Shown here one piece after another: positions 24,334-33,133 of a DNA stretch of 64,000 bases (its first letter is position 1; every line of letters begins with the position of its first letter). The stretch spans positions 124,001 through 188,000 of the forward strand of contig JAEZHM010000042.1 of NCBI GenBank assembly GCA_023416585.1, read 5' to 3'. The notes under the pieces are model-generated. The model searched no databases, was not told the DNA's origin, and saw nothing but the letters and a program-made list of their open reading frames with translations. Position numbers and translations under genes: made by a program. Source of the DNA: Bacillota bacterium (lineage in GTDB: Bacteria; Bacillota; Clostridia; Christensenellales; Aristaeellaceae).

Positions 24334-25214
24334 TGAGCAACATGACCGCGCGCAATCAATCAGCATCAGGAAAAATCTTTGATTTGCTCAATTACATTTT
24401 ACTGGGTCTTTTTGCCATCATCATGGTAGCACCGCTGTTGTACTGCGCCATTGGTTCCTTTTCCGCGACAGGCATGGCCTACGGGCGCTTCACGGCATTT
24501 TCCGTGGATGCCTACCGCATGATCTTCCGGTCGGGAAAGACCTTGTCCTCCCTTGGGAATAGCTTTGTCATCACCATTGTGGGCACGCTCATCAACATTA
24601 TGATGACTTCCACCGCTGCCTACGCGCTCAGCAAAAAGGAACTGCCCGGGCGCAAGTGGCTCCTTCGGGTTGTGGTGTTCTTTATGCTTTTTTCGGCAGG
24701 GATGATCCCTGAATTTATTGTGGTAGCCAACCAGCTCCATTTAAAGAATACCTTCTGGGCCATTTGGCTGCCGGTAGCCATTGCCGGCTACAACCTGATG
24801 GTCATGAAGAACTTCTTTCAGAACATTCCGGAAAGCATTGAGGAAAGCGCCCGCATCGATGGTTGCAATGAGCTGCAGTCCTTTGTGCGCATAGTCATCC
24901 CCATGAGCAAGGCCTCCCTGGCTACCTTCTCGCTGTTTTACGCGGTAGGCCACTGGAACAACTATATTCGCCCCATGATCTATCTTGACAAAAGCAACAT
25001 GTGGCCCATCCCCGTATGGCTAAGACAGATTGTGATCCTGTCCCTGGGCGGTATGGGCAATGACAACTTGTCTGAGCAAGATGTGGTGTGGGCCGCCACC
25101 GACGCGGTGAAGTACGCCACCATCGTGGTCAGCACAGTACCCATCATCTGCGTCTATCCCTTTTTGCAAAAGCACTTCGCCAAGGGCGTGCTGCTGGGCT
25201 CTGTGAAGGGATAA
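24333..25214 (+). CDS. ABC transporter permease, LplC/YtcP type
   Basis: A 293-residue membrane protein with six membrane segments. The EAA loop is EESARIDGCNELQSFVRIVIPM, and the C-terminus ends HFAKGVLLGSVKG as in this subfamily. It overlaps the preceding permease by one base. It completes an importer for oligogalacturonides, judged by the PL22 and KdgF genes that follow. Confidence 0.92.
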   Translation: MSNMTARNQSASGKIFDLLNYILLGLFAIIMVAPLLYCAIGSFSATGMAYGRFTAFSVDAYRMIFRSGKTLSSLGNSFVITIVGTLINIMMTSTAAYALSKKELPGRKWLLRVVVFFMLFSAGMIPEFIVVANQLHLKNTFWAIWLPVAIAGYNLMVMKNFFQNIPESIEESARIDGCNELQSFVRIVIPMSKASLATFSLFYAVGHWNNYIRPMIYLDKSNMWPIPVWLRQIVILSLGGMGNDNLSEQDVVWAATDAVKYATIVVSTVPIICVYPFLQKHFAKGVLLGSVKG

Positions 25215-25242
25215 TCATTGCCATGGAAAAGGAGAAACGAAC

Positions 25243-26403
25243 ATGCTCCCTCAAACATATCCATCTGAAATGCAGGTGTTTTCTGACCCCTTGACTGGGC
25301 GGAAGATTGTCAAGCTCACGAACAGCCCGGACTGCGACAACGTCCACCTGTACTTTACGGAGAACGCCTTCACACGGGGCGGCAAGGAAATTTTCTTCAC
25401 ATCCGACCGGGATACACCGGGCATCGACAATGTTTTCACCGTGAACCGGGTAACTGGCATCATTACCCGTATCACAGCCTATACGGATGTAGGGATTTCC
25501 CAGCTGACCAAAGACCCCAGCAGCACCGTGATTCTGTACAATCATGGCCGGGACGTTGTTCTCCACTCCCTTGTGACCGGGGAAAAGCAGGTATTGTATA
25601 CCTTCCCTGAAGATTTCAGACCAGGACGCCTTTCCCTCAATTGCGACCACACGATGGTGGGCGCCCTCATGAACGAGGATGTGCAGGTGGAGCACGGCAT
25701 CAACTATGCCGGGTTTGAAGAGAAAATGTACAAAGTCAAGCGCTCCCGCATCATTTTTATTCCGCTTAAGGACGGCAAGGCTGGCACGCCTTATACCGGT
25801 GTCCGCGATACCTGCGAATTGGGGCACCTGCAATTTTCACCCACGGACCCAAACCTTTGCATGTACTGCCATGAAGGCCCCTGGCACCTAATCATGCAGC
25901 GGATATTTATTGTGGATACCGATACTCTGGAGGTATTCCCCTGCTTTCGGCAGAATAAGGAAGACAGCGTGGGCCATGAATTCTGGACGCGGGATGGCAA
26001 GGTCTTTTTTGACAACCGTGGTCCAGGCCATGACGGCACCGTCACCAGCCACCGGACCCAGGCGGTAGCCAAAGAGCCTGCTATAAGCGGATTCATCCCC
26101 TATGTGGGCCTGGCGGACAGGGCGGGCGCACTGCTTGAAAAAACGCTGCTGCCTCACTATTGCAACCATTACCATTGCGGTAGCGACCCTAACATCCTGG
26201 TGGGCGATGAGGTGGACGATCTGGTGCGCATTGAGCTATCGTTGGACGGCCCGCGTATTACAAAGCTGTGCCGCCACGGAACCAGCTGGTACGGACAAAA
26301 AAGCCATTGCCATCCCACCGTCAGCTGGGAGGATGACGCGGTTCTGTACGCCAGCGACTCAGGCGGGAAAGTTCAGCTATATCTCATGGATTGGACCAAA
26401 TGA
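25243..26403 (+). CDS. ogl: Oligogalacturonate lyase, polysaccharide lyase family 22
   Basis: This 386-residue cytoplasmic beta-propeller enzyme (no signal peptide) cleaves short, often unsaturated oligogalacturonates to 5-keto-4-deoxyuronate (EC 4.2.2.6). Repeated propeller blades are seen, for example EIFFTSDRD and AVLYASDSGG. The family's metal-site pattern QxxHxH is present at Gln352, His355 and His357 in YGQKSHCHP. Other conserved His lie in GHEFW (His245) and NHYHCG (309-311). The length fits the family (about 388). Ribosome binding site AAGGAG. It works on oligomers brought in by the upstream importer, and KdgF and KduI act on its product. Confidence 0.95.
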   Translation: MLPQTYPSEMQVFSDPLTGRKIVKLTNSPDCDNVHLYFTENAFTRGGKEIFFTSDRDTPGIDNVFTVNRVTGIITRITAYTDVGISQLTKDPSSTVILYNHGRDVVLHSLVTGEKQVLYTFPEDFRPGRLSLNCDHTMVGALMNEDVQVEHGINYAGFEEKMYKVKRSRIIFIPLKDGKAGTPYTGVRDTCELGHLQFSPTDPNLCMYCHEGPWHLIMQRIFIVDTDTLEVFPCFRQNKEDSVGHEFWTRDGKVFFDNRGPGHDGTVTSHRTQAVAKEPAISGFIPYVGLADRAGALLEKTLLPHYCNHYHCGSDPNILVGDEVDDLVRIELSLDGPRITKLCRHGTSWYGQKSHCHPTVSWEDDAVLYASDSGGKVQLYLMDWTK

Positions 26404-26423
26404 GCCCAAAAGGAGTGGATGAT

Positions 26424-26753
26424 TTGAAAGCAATCGTCGTACATAACGAGCAAACCGCATTAAAGGACCTGGGCGGAGGCGTCAGCCGCAAGGTATTGGC
26501 TTATACACCCGAAATGATGATGGTGGAAGTCCGCTTTGAAAAAGGCGGCGTAGGCGCTATGCACACCCACCCGCACGTGCAAAGCACCTATGTGAAAAAC
26601 GGAAGCTTCCGTTTCACCATTGACGGAGAGGATGTTGTTGTCAGCGAGGGCGACACCATCGCTTTTCCCTCTGGTATCCCCCATGGCACTGTCTGCCTCG
26701 AATCCGGCATCCTGGTGGATGTGTTCACCCCCATGCGTGCCGACTTTGTGTGA
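26424..26753 (+). CDS. kdgF: KdgF-like cupin, unsaturated uronate linearisation
   Basis: A 109-residue single-domain cupin. KdgF turns the ring form of 4,5-unsaturated galacturonate into the linear keto form used by KduI. The metal-binding cupin motifs are MHTHPHVQSTYVKNGSFRF and, further on, FPSGIPHG. I chose the TTG at 26424, eight bases after AAAAGGAG. A GTG at 26415 lies directly against that site, and an ATG at 26391 overlaps the lyase gene. It is last in the oligogalacturonate operon, which supports the assignment. Small cupins vary in function, so this rests on context plus length. Confidence 0.8.
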   Translation: MKAIVVHNEQTALKDLGGGVSRKVLAYTPEMMMVEVRFEKGGVGAMHTHPHVQSTYVKNGSFRFTIDGEDVVVSEGDTIAFPSGIPHGTVCLESGILVDVFTPMRADFV

Positions 26754-26810
26754 GTCAGGGGCTCTGCCCCTGACAACCCCGCCAAAGGGATGTCATCCCT
26801 TTGGAATCCC
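26754..26810 (+). repeat. Two-hairpin repeat element, intact copy
   Basis: Hairpin one is GTCAGGGGC-TCT-GCCCCTGAC (26754-26774), then AACCCCG, then hairpin two CCAAAGGG-ATGTCAT-CCCTTTGG (26782-26804) and AATCCC. The same order occurs inverted at 11864-11916 and split at 11297-11566. It starts at the kdgF stop codon. Confidence 0.65.
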
Positions 26811-26831
26811 ATTTATAGGGGAAAACCAAAA

Positions 26832-26867
26832 CCGGGTGACTCATGAAAATGAGCCGCCCGGCTTTTT
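26832..26867. terminator. Bidirectional terminator between kdgF and uraA
   Basis: CCGGGTGACTCAT and ATGAGCCGCCCGG pair around GAAA. The plus strand continues CTTTTTA, and the minus strand continues TTTTGGTTTT. Confidence 0.8.
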
Positions 26868-26881
26868 ATACTAACCAAAGA

Positions 26882-28243
26882 TTACGCGTTCTTTTTCTTG
26901 TCCCCAATGCTCAGCAGCAGGTTCAGCAGGATGCCAAAGATGGCCGCGCCGGCGATGCAGGGCACCTGGATGCCGAAGAAGGGGATGCTTCCGCCGAACT
27001 TGTACTGGCCGCCAACGCCGATCACCATGATGGTGGCGATCACGGCGATGTTCTTGGCGCTGAACATATCGGTCTTCTTGTCCATCATGATGGCGATGCC
27101 CTGGGCAGCGATAGCGCCGAAGAGGTATACTTCCAGGCCGCCGATGACAGCCTTGGGAATGGCATAGATGGCGTTGATCAGTGGTGTGAAGCAGGAAACG
27201 ATCATGGCGACCACAGCGGCAGTCAGGAGCACAGCGGTAGAAAACACCTTGGTGATGGCCATGGCGCTGATGTTTTCGCCATAGTTGGTTCCAGCGGGGC
27301 CGCCTACCAATGCGGATACCATATCGCCGATGCCGTCACCGATCAAGTTCAGGCCTAGCTTGTCGGCGATGTTGTAATGCTTGCCGCCCTTTTTGCGGGA
27401 CAGGTCATTGACGTAGATGTCCAGCTGGTACACATGGGCGGTGGATTCGGGGATGGTCGCAATGGCAATGGGCATGATGGCCGCTACTGCCGCCCAGGAA
27501 GGAATAGGCAGCGTGAATTCTGGCAGGGCAAACAGGCTGTTGGAAGAACCGGCAAGCACCTGGAAGAAGTTGATTCCGGAAAGTTGACCCGAAACAAATG
27601 CAACGAGGCAGCCCACCAGCGGTCCAAGGAGCAGCGGAAGCTGGCTCCAGAAGCCCTTGAGGTAGACGGAGAAGAGAATCGTGGAAATAAGGGTCGCCAG
27701 GGAGATAGTCCAGGCCAGATTGGAAGCCGTAGCGGCAACGCCTTCGGCTACGCCGGCAGGAGCGCTGGCGGCATCCCCCAGCGCCGTAGCGGCAAGGGTA
27801 AGACCAATGGCCATGGCAATGGGGCCAGTCACAGAAGCGGGCAGGATTTTGTCGATGACATCCTTACCCACGGCTTTTACAAGGAAACCGGCCGCAATGG
27901 ATACAAGACCGGACATGATGATACCAAACTGGGCAACAGCGATCTGGTCGTTGAGGGGCTTGCCGGCCGCCGCCTGGGCAGCCATCAGGCCCATGATTGC
28001 AGACAGATAGGAAAAGCTGGATCCATAGTAAAGAGGAAGCTGCCGCCCGGTGATGAGAATGAAGCAGATGGTAGCCAAGCCGCTGGCAAAGATGGTGGTG
28101 GATACATGGAAGCCGGTAATGAGTGCTACAGCAATAGTGGCAGGGAACATGACGACGACCTGCTGGAGAGCATACAGAAACAGCTTCCAAACTGGCGGCC
28201 TCTCGTCCGGCAGGTATCCAATGTGGGGAGCGTTGGACGTCAT
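26882..28243 (-). CDS. uraA: Uracil/xanthine permease, NCS2 family (UraA/PyrP type)
   Basis: A 453-residue membrane protein with 12-14 membrane segments that brings in uracil by proton symport. NCS2 marks include YALQQVVVMFPATIAVALITGF at the start, GSSFSYLSAIMGL, the substrate-site stretch PESTAHVYQLDIYVND and GDGIGDMVSALVGGPAGTNYGENISAM. It is last in a pyrR-uraA operon on the minus strand, 59 bases after pyrR. Ribosome binding site AAAGGAGGA. The two long plus-strand frames that cover it are antisense artefacts. Control by PyrR or the leader at 28865-28975 is likely. Confidence 0.92.
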   Translation of the reverse strand: MTSNAPHIGYLPDERPPVWKLFLYALQQVVVMFPATIAVALITGFHVSTTIFASGLATICFILITGRQLPLYYGSSFSYLSAIMGLMAAQAAAGKPLNDQIAVAQFGIIMSGLVSIAAGFLVKAVGKDVIDKILPASVTGPIAMAIGLTLAATALGDAASAPAGVAEGVAATASNLAWTISLATLISTILFSVYLKGFWSQLPLLLGPLVGCLVAFVSGQLSGINFFQVLAGSSNSLFALPEFTLPIPSWAAVAAIMPIAIATIPESTAHVYQLDIYVNDLSRKKGGKHYNIADKLGLNLIGDGIGDMVSALVGGPAGTNYGENISAMAITKVFSTAVLLTAAVVAMIVSCFTPLINAIYAIPKAVIGGLEVYLFGAIAAQGIAIMMDKKTDMFSAKNIAVIATIMVIGVGGQYKFGGSIPFFGIQVPCIAGAAIFGILLNLLLSIGDKKKNA

Positions 28244-28267
28244 GAAGATTCCTCCTTTATTATGAAA

Positions 28268-28281
28268 CGCCTTATAAGGCG
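28268..28281. other. 14-base palindrome between pyrR and uraA
   Basis: CGCCTTATAAGGCG is a perfect palindrome in the 59-base gap. It is too short-looped for a normal terminator, and no function is assigned. Confidence 0.3.
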
Positions 28282-28302
28282 ATCCAGTCGATAGAAAAGT
28301 GC

Positions 28303-28842
28303 CTATGATTTTTCATATAGCTGGATACTGTTTTCTCCATCGGTTTCTATAAGGCGCACAGCCACCACCTCGCTGCGGGAGGTGGGCATGTTCAATCCCA
28401 CGTAGTCCGCCCGGATTGGCAGCTCCCTATGGCCCCTGTCCACCAATACCGCCAATTGTATGCTAGCCGGCCGGCCTTGGGCCATGACGGCGTCCATGGC
28501 AGCTCTTGCGGTGCGCCCGGTAAAGATTACATCATCCACCAGGATGATGTTCTTATGGGCCACGGGGAAGGGAATACGGGTTTCGCTGAGCACCGGCTGA
28601 TCGCTGGATACGGTCAGATCGTCCCGGTATAATGTGATATCCAGCTCGCCTACGGGAATCTCGATCCCTTCAAATTGGGCGATGTTTTTAGCAATCCTTT
28701 GAGCCAGGGGGATGCCGCGGGTCTTGATGCCAACCAGGCATACGCTTTTTAAGTCCTGGTGATGCTCGATCACCTGGTGAGCCATCCGGGAAAGCGTGCG
28801 GTGGATCTTCATCTCATCGGCGATTTGCGCTTTCAGACGCAT
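28303..28842 (-). CDS. pyrR: PyrR, bifunctional pyrimidine regulator/uracil phosphoribosyltransferase
   Basis: PyrR binds pyr mRNA leaders in response to UMP and has uracil phosphoribosyltransferase activity. The 179-residue length is the family norm. Motifs are the start LKAQIADEMKIHRTLSRMAHQ, then GIKTRGIPLA, the PRPP loop ILVDDVIFTGRTARAAMDA and the closing LVDRGHRELPI and ADYVGLNMPTS. The start at 28842 has AAAGGAGGG. A longer ORF through the leader is not supported because it crosses a terminator. It leads the pyrR-uraA operon. Its transcript has a leader with a terminator just ahead of the gene. Confidence 0.95.
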   Translation of the reverse strand: MRLKAQIADEMKIHRTLSRMAHQVIEHHQDLKSVCLVGIKTRGIPLAQRIAKNIAQFEGIEIPVGELDITLYRDDLTVSSDQPVLSETRIPFPVAHKNIILVDDVIFTGRTARAAMDAVMAQGRPASIQLAVLVDRGHRELPIRADYVGLNMPTSRSEVVAVRLIETDGENSIQLYEKS

Positions 28843-28864
28843 AATGACCCTCCTTTTGCCCATC

Positions 28865-28900
28865 AAAAAAGCTTGTCCGCGTTGAAGTCGCAGGCAAGCT
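28865..28900 (-). terminator. Intrinsic terminator in the pyrR leader (attenuator)
   Basis: On the minus strand AGCTTGCCTGCG pairs with CGCGGACAAGCT (one mismatch, one wobble), and TTTTTT follows. It ends 23 bases before the pyrR start, so it must be conditional. Confidence 0.65.
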
Positions 28901-28901
28901 G

Positions 28902-28975
28902 AATGTCTTTGGGCGGTTCGCTTAAGACTATCGCTCAACATCTTGCCGGCATCAATGTACCGAGTTAAAGACATT
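28902..28975 (-). ncRNA. Candidate structured leader domain upstream of the pyrR attenuator
   Basis: A perfect nine-base pair AATGTCTTT (28975-28967 on the minus strand) and AAAGACATT (28910-28902) closes a domain of about 74 bases, which ends two bases before the terminator stem. Inner pairing such as CGG/CCG around TACATTGATG is possible. I do not find the usual PyrR-binding loop consensus, so PyrR control is not confirmed by sequence. Confidence 0.4.
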
Positions 28976-28996
28976 GTGTGTATTTTTACTCTATAT

Positions 28997-29025
28997 ATTG
29001 TATCACAGGGGCAGCAGTTGGACAA
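28997..29025 (-). promoter_or_regulatory. Promoter of the pyrR-uraA operon
   Basis: On the minus strand TTGTCC (29025-29020) and TACAAT (29002-28997) are spaced by 17 bases. Transcription would start near 28990, 15 bases before the leader domain. Confidence 0.7.
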
Positions 29026-29040
29026 GGGTTTTTACAAATT

Positions 29041-30294
29041 TTAAGCTTCAACCACCTCTGAAACAGGTTCGGACGCCAATGCCGCAGCCTTCCTGTCCGA
29101 CGGCAGCTTAAAGGCCACAAACAGGTTGCCCAGCGACAGGAACGCGGCAATGAAGAATACCCACTGAGCACCCCACTGAACCCAGATGGCAGCGCTCAGC
29201 TGTGCCGCCAGAATGGCCACAATATGATCCAAGCTGATGCCGGTTGATAGCGTGGCTGTGATCTCTTCATCATTCACCGCAATGGAGCGCAGATATATGG
29301 ATTTGACAATGCCAATTTGCATCGAAAGCCGGTCCAGCACGAACAACGCATACACCACCATCACTGGCCAGCTTCCTTCAGGCAGGACACGGCTTGTGAT
29401 CCCCCACACTACAAAGCCGTACAGCACATATACGAAGATGAACGAAAGAGCGTCCAGGTACATCATGCGCTTGATACCGTATTTATCCATCCAGCGCCCT
29501 ACCCAGCGCATGAAGAACATGCCCAGGAAGCTGCTGGCAATCAGCAACAGGGACATGATGTCGGCGCCTTTTCGCAAAAGCTCCACGAGCACCCAAGTGC
29601 CGAACACGAAAGCGATCTGCTTTTGCACGCCATGCAGAATGGTCAGGAAATAATAATATCTGTATTGTTTTCGAAAAAGCAGCCTGAACCTTCTTATTGT
29701 CACGGGCTGCGGGCCTACCCTTCTGACCAGCATCATGGAGGCGGTTATTGCCACTAAAAATGCGGCGGAACCCAGCAGGAAAACGGTCTTCACAGGTGTG
29801 GTAAAGGAGAAAGTACCGCTTCTGAATCCAAAGTACACAATGATTCCAGCCAAACAGCCCACCGCCGTTTTCGCGCTGGCATATTGGCCCATACGCCGCC
29901 CTACCTGGTAAGGCTCCGCCAACGCCATGCCGATGGAATCCTGCAAAGGCATGAACAAGTGCATGCCCATGGAGTTGATAAACAGGAAAACAAGCATCAC
30001 GCCAAAGGAAGGCGAAAATATTCCCAGCGCCATCAGCCCGCCGCAGGCCAGCACCTGGGCGATGAGACTGGCTTTGAGATCCCCCAGCATAGACAGGGAT
30101 GCGATCACCAGCGCGCAGAGCATACCCGGCAGTTCCCTGGGGAACTCAATAAACCCTCGCCTGATGGCATCGACCTGATAGGAATCCTTAAAATAATTGG
30201 CATAAATGGAGTCACTCAGGCCGTTTCCCAGCGCTGCTGCCGTGATCATGATAAAGAACAGCAGCATCTCCCTGCGCATCGTCCGCCTTGGCAT
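29041..30294 (-). CDS. Major facilitator superfamily transporter
   Basis: The predicted product is a membrane protein of 417 residues with about 12 membrane segments and a basic middle loop (RRFRLLFRKQYRYYYF). The loop motif RWVGRWMDKYGIKRMMYLDA between segments fits MFS motif A. The start MPRRTMRREM is preceded by AAGGAAAGGA. A longer frame would pass through the promoter at 30339. The cargo is unknown, and no substrate signature is seen. It lies downstream of nothing and upstream of the pyrR promoter, divergent from the yesN-type gene. Confidence 0.8.
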   Translation of the reverse strand: MPRRTMRREMLLFFIMITAAALGNGLSDSIYANYFKDSYQVDAIRRGFIEFPRELPGMLCALVIASLSMLGDLKASLIAQVLACGGLMALGIFSPSFGVMLVFLFINSMGMHLFMPLQDSIGMALAEPYQVGRRMGQYASAKTAVGCLAGIIVYFGFRSGTFSFTTPVKTVFLLGSAAFLVAITASMMLVRRVGPQPVTIRRFRLLFRKQYRYYYFLTILHGVQKQIAFVFGTWVLVELLRKGADIMSLLLIASSFLGMFFMRWVGRWMDKYGIKRMMYLDALSFIFVYVLYGFVVWGITSRVLPEGSWPVMVVYALFVLDRLSMQIGIVKSIYLRSIAVNDEEITATLSTGISLDHIVAILAAQLSAAIWVQWGAQWVFFIAAFLSLGNLFVAFKLPSDRKAAALASEPVSEVVEA

Positions 30295-30338
30295 GTCGCG
30301 TGCATTCCTTTCCTTATATACGAAAGAACATTTCCTGT

Positions 30339-30367
30339 ATTGTAACAGGCAAAACGAATTGCTGCAA
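30339..30367 (-). promoter_or_regulatory. Promoter of the MFS gene
   Basis: On the minus strand TTGCAG (30367-30362) and TACAAT (30344-30339) have a 17-base spacer. Confidence 0.65.
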
Positions 30368-30407
30368 TGTACAATTCCCCTAATATTTCGTACCACTTCT
30401 GCGCCGC

Positions 30408-30436
30408 TTGACAAAGGGATGGAAATCCGCTACATT
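30408..30436 (+). promoter_or_regulatory. Promoter of the yesN-yesM-pseudo-ABC operon
   Basis: TTGACA (30408-30413) and TACATT (30431-30436) are spaced by 17 bases, 41 bases before the response regulator start. Confidence 0.7.
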
Positions 30437-30476
30437 GATGCCAGCATACGAGACCTATGAAAAACGGAGATATATC

Positions 30477-32075
30477 ATGCGCAACGTCATCATCGCCGAC
30501 GATGAAATGAAGGTATGCCAGCTCATTGCTAAGCTGGCGGATTGGGATGCCTTGGGGCTTAATGTGGCTGGAATCGCCAACGACGGCCTTGCCGCTCTGG
30601 AAATGGTGGAAAAGCATCAACCAGATATATTGATTACCGATATCCGCATGCCCGGGGTGGACGGCATCGAGTTGATCCGCCGGGCCAAGGAGTTAAAGCC
30701 TGATCTGCAATGCATCATTATCAGCGGATACAGGCATTTTGATTACGCCCACAACGCCATCCGCTACGGGGTGGAGGATTACCTTCTAAAGCCTGTCAAC
30801 CAGCAGGAATTTATGTCAACACTGCACAAGCTTGTAGAAAAGAAAGATCAGGAAACAAACCAAAAGCTTGAAACGGAACAGTTAAAGCTCAAAGCTATTC
30901 ATTTGGGCGAGCGGCTGAAGGAGGATTTTGTGCTCCGCCTTTTCAGGGAAGACATCTTTCCGGAAAAGGAGGCGGAGCAGCTTTCCCTCCCCGTAAGTTA
31001 CGGCTATGGCTGCGCCATTGTAAAGCCTGATCTTGTTGATGTCCCACCGGAAGACAGGCTGCACAGCCTGGCAGTTGAAAAGACGCTGAACGCATTGCAC
31101 CAGCACCTGGACCCTGTTTTTCCAGTGCTTTTATCCTGCGCAGCCCCGGAAGGTGTACTTTGCGTATTCCACACGGGCACCATTCCCTGGGAAGATGTGC
31201 TGAGTGCCTTCCGCGCATTGATGGAGGATATTTTGCTTTTGCGGGCGCTGTTCCCAAGCCTTACAGTCACGGTAGGCTTAAGCCAATCAAACCATGTGCT
31301 TTCAAGCCTTCCCGCCGCCATGCGTGAAGCACTTAAGGCGGTCACGGAAAGGCTTCGCCGGGGAACAGGACAGATGATTGTGTTTGCGCCGCAAGCAAGC
31401 ATGCCCTACGGTAAGGAGGTTTTTTTAAATGCGGAGGTCCGCAAAAACCTTCTAAACGCCCTGGAGATTCTGGATGAGGAGAGCTACCGCGTACACCTGA
31501 AAAAGATGCTGGACACGCTCCAAAAGGCGGACAGGCTGCCCATGACGGACATTCACAATGTTATGAAAGAACTCATTTACCTGCACTTTCTGGGGCTTAC
31601 GGGCCGCGTTAAGACCGAGGAAGCAACGGAAACGTTTCTGAACAGATTTGAAACATCCTGGAACGCGGCCGCCTCCTTTGTTAAGGCAGCGGACAGCCTG
31701 CAAAATATGCTGTGCGGCCATGTGGCTGACATTGCTCGCGAAAAAAGCGAAACGGAGATGAGGCCCATCCGCATGGCGAAAAAATATATGCAGGAAAACC
31801 ATCATAGGCCCCTTACCCTGGAGGATGTGGCGGCTGTGGCAGGGTTCAATCCTACCTACTTTTCCACTGTATTCAAAAAGGTCACAGGGGAGAATTTTCT
31901 GGAATACCTGAGTGAATTGCGTATGAAGGAAGCCAAGGAACTGCTTTGTGACGGTCATCTCCACATTGAAGACATAGCGGAAAAGGTGGGCTACGCCGAT
32001 ACCAAATATTTCGTAAAGCTCTTCAAAAAGTCCACCGGCCTTACGCCTCAAGAGTATCGTAAATTATACTACTAA
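30477..32075 (+). CDS. Response regulator with AraC DNA-binding domain (YesN type)
   Basis: A 532-residue cytoplasmic regulator. The receiver domain (1-125) has Asp8-Asp9, the phosphorylation site Asp55 in LITDIRMPG, and Lys105 in YLLKP. A middle region of about 290 residues is unassigned. The C-terminal AraC domain (about 430-530) has LEDVAAVAGFNPTYFSTVFK, IEDIAEKVGYADTKYFVKLF and GLTPQEYRKLYY. Start MRNVIIADDE has CGGAG upstream, and the longer frame includes the promoter. It is first of three co-directional genes with a YesM kinase and a degenerate ABC protein. Its targets are not evident. No binding-protein gene adjoins it. Confidence 0.9.
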   Translation: MRNVIIADDEMKVCQLIAKLADWDALGLNVAGIANDGLAALEMVEKHQPDILITDIRMPGVDGIELIRRAKELKPDLQCIIISGYRHFDYAHNAIRYGVEDYLLKPVNQQEFMSTLHKLVEKKDQETNQKLETEQLKLKAIHLGERLKEDFVLRLFREDIFPEKEAEQLSLPVSYGYGCAIVKPDLVDVPPEDRLHSLAVEKTLNALHQHLDPVFPVLLSCAAPEGVLCVFHTGTIPWEDVLSAFRALMEDILLLRALFPSLTVTVGLSQSNHVLSSLPAAMREALKAVTERLRRGTGQMIVFAPQASMPYGKEVFLNAEVRKNLLNALEILDEESYRVHLKKMLDTLQKADRLPMTDIHNVMKELIYLHFLGLTGRVKTEEATETFLNRFETSWNAAASFVKAADSLQNMLCGHVADIAREKSETEMRPIRMAKKYMQENHHRPLTLEDVAAVAGFNPTYFSTVFKKVTGENFLEYLSELRMKEAKELLCDGHLHIEDIAEKVGYADTKYFVKLFKKSTGLTPQEYRKLYY

Positions 32076-32097
32076 AAATCCAGAGGCGGACATGCAG

Positions 32098-33126
32098 ATG
32101 AAAAAAACGTGGTCCCTGGCCAGGCGGTGCGTGTACGTCTTCCTGGGCGTATGCGCTGTTGCGCTGGCCCTTTTGATCGTATTGACCGTATGGATCTTTT
32201 TTGTGGAAGGGCCTTTCCTACATCCCGCTATGCTGGTGGTGATTGGGCTTGGCGCAGCGCTGTTCCTATTGCTTTACTTAGGCTTCCACCATGTTCTTAT
32301 GCCCTATTTCCGTGTATCCGCTGTGCTCAAACGCTTTTCCGCAGGGCGCACGGTAGAGGAACTGTTCCACCTGAAATACCCGCTGACAATGGACCTTCAG
32401 GAGGCGCTTAAAAGGGTCAGCGGCATGCTCGACCGGCAGGCCGCCCTGCGGGATTCCATGAAGCAGGCAGAGTACCTGGCACTTCAAAACCAGATCAACC
32501 CTCATTTTTTGTACAATACACTGGAAGCCATCCGGGGTGACGCGCTTGCAAGCGGTATGGTATCCCTGGCTGAAATCGCGGAAGCGCTGGCAACATACTT
32601 CCGCTATACCATCAGCAAAATGAACCGGTTGGTTACGGTGGAGGAAGAGCTGAACAACGTTAAAAGCTACTTCCGCATCCAACGCTACCGGTATGGCGAC
32701 AGAATGCAGATGACGCTCTCCTATGACAAGGAAAACCAGGAGCTTCTCACGCTTCGCATACCCAAGCTTACACTGCAGCCCATTGTGGAAAACGCGGTCA
32801 TCCATGGCCTGGAAAAGAAGGTGGACTTTGGGCTCATACGCCTCACAGCGGAGACAACCCAATCCCGCCTTTTGCTTCATGTATCGGACAACGGCGTGGG
32901 CATGGACAGGGATGCGCTTGCAAATTTAACCGACCGGCTGAATCAAACCCGGTTTGACTATATCGACAGCGACGCAGAAAAAGAAGGCGGCATTGCGCTG
33001 GTAAACGTCAACAACCGTCTTCGGCTTTTGTTTGGCGAGCAGTACGGCCTGAACATCTATTCAGAACCGAATGTAGGCACGGATGTGGAGATCACCCTCC
33101 CCCTGCACCACCCAATAGAGGAGTAG
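32098..33126 (+). CDS. Sensor histidine kinase, YesM/LytS type, without a large outer sensor
   Basis: A membrane kinase of 342 residues. Two membrane segments (about 11-35 and 44-64) are joined by only about eight outer residues. The usual large Cache sensor of YesM is missing. Then comes a HAMP-like stretch, the His kinase motif ALQNQINPHFLYNTLEAI with His136, and the ATPase motifs LQPIVENAVIHGL and HVSDNGVGMD. I chose ATG 32098 over 32092 for spacing to GAGGCGG. It follows the yesN-type gene by 22 bases. Lacking a sensor, it probably takes its signal from a partner, possibly the pseudo-ABC protein next in line. Confidence 0.9.
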   Translation: MKKTWSLARRCVYVFLGVCAVALALLIVLTVWIFFVEGPFLHPAMLVVIGLGAALFLLLYLGFHHVLMPYFRVSAVLKRFSAGRTVEELFHLKYPLTMDLQEALKRVSGMLDRQAALRDSMKQAEYLALQNQINPHFLYNTLEAIRGDALASGMVSLAEIAEALATYFRYTISKMNRLVTVEEELNNVKSYFRIQRYRYGDRMQMTLSYDKENQELLTLRIPKLTLQPIVENAVIHGLEKKVDFGLIRLTAETTQSRLLLHVSDNGVGMDRDALANLTDRLNQTRFDYIDSDAEKEGGIALVNVNNRLRLLFGEQYGLNIYSEPNVGTDVEITLPLHHPIEE

Positions 33127-33133
33127 ATCATCC

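Noticed and set aside
26843..28294. Two long plus-strand frames opposite uraA
   Set aside because: They mirror a membrane-protein gene with clear NCS2 motifs. The predicted peptides are low-complexity and without ribosome sites.
28843..29025. N-terminal extension of pyrR through the leader
   Set aside because: PyrR is full length from 28842 with a strong ribosome site, and the extension would be encoded by the promoter-proximal leader and a terminator stem.
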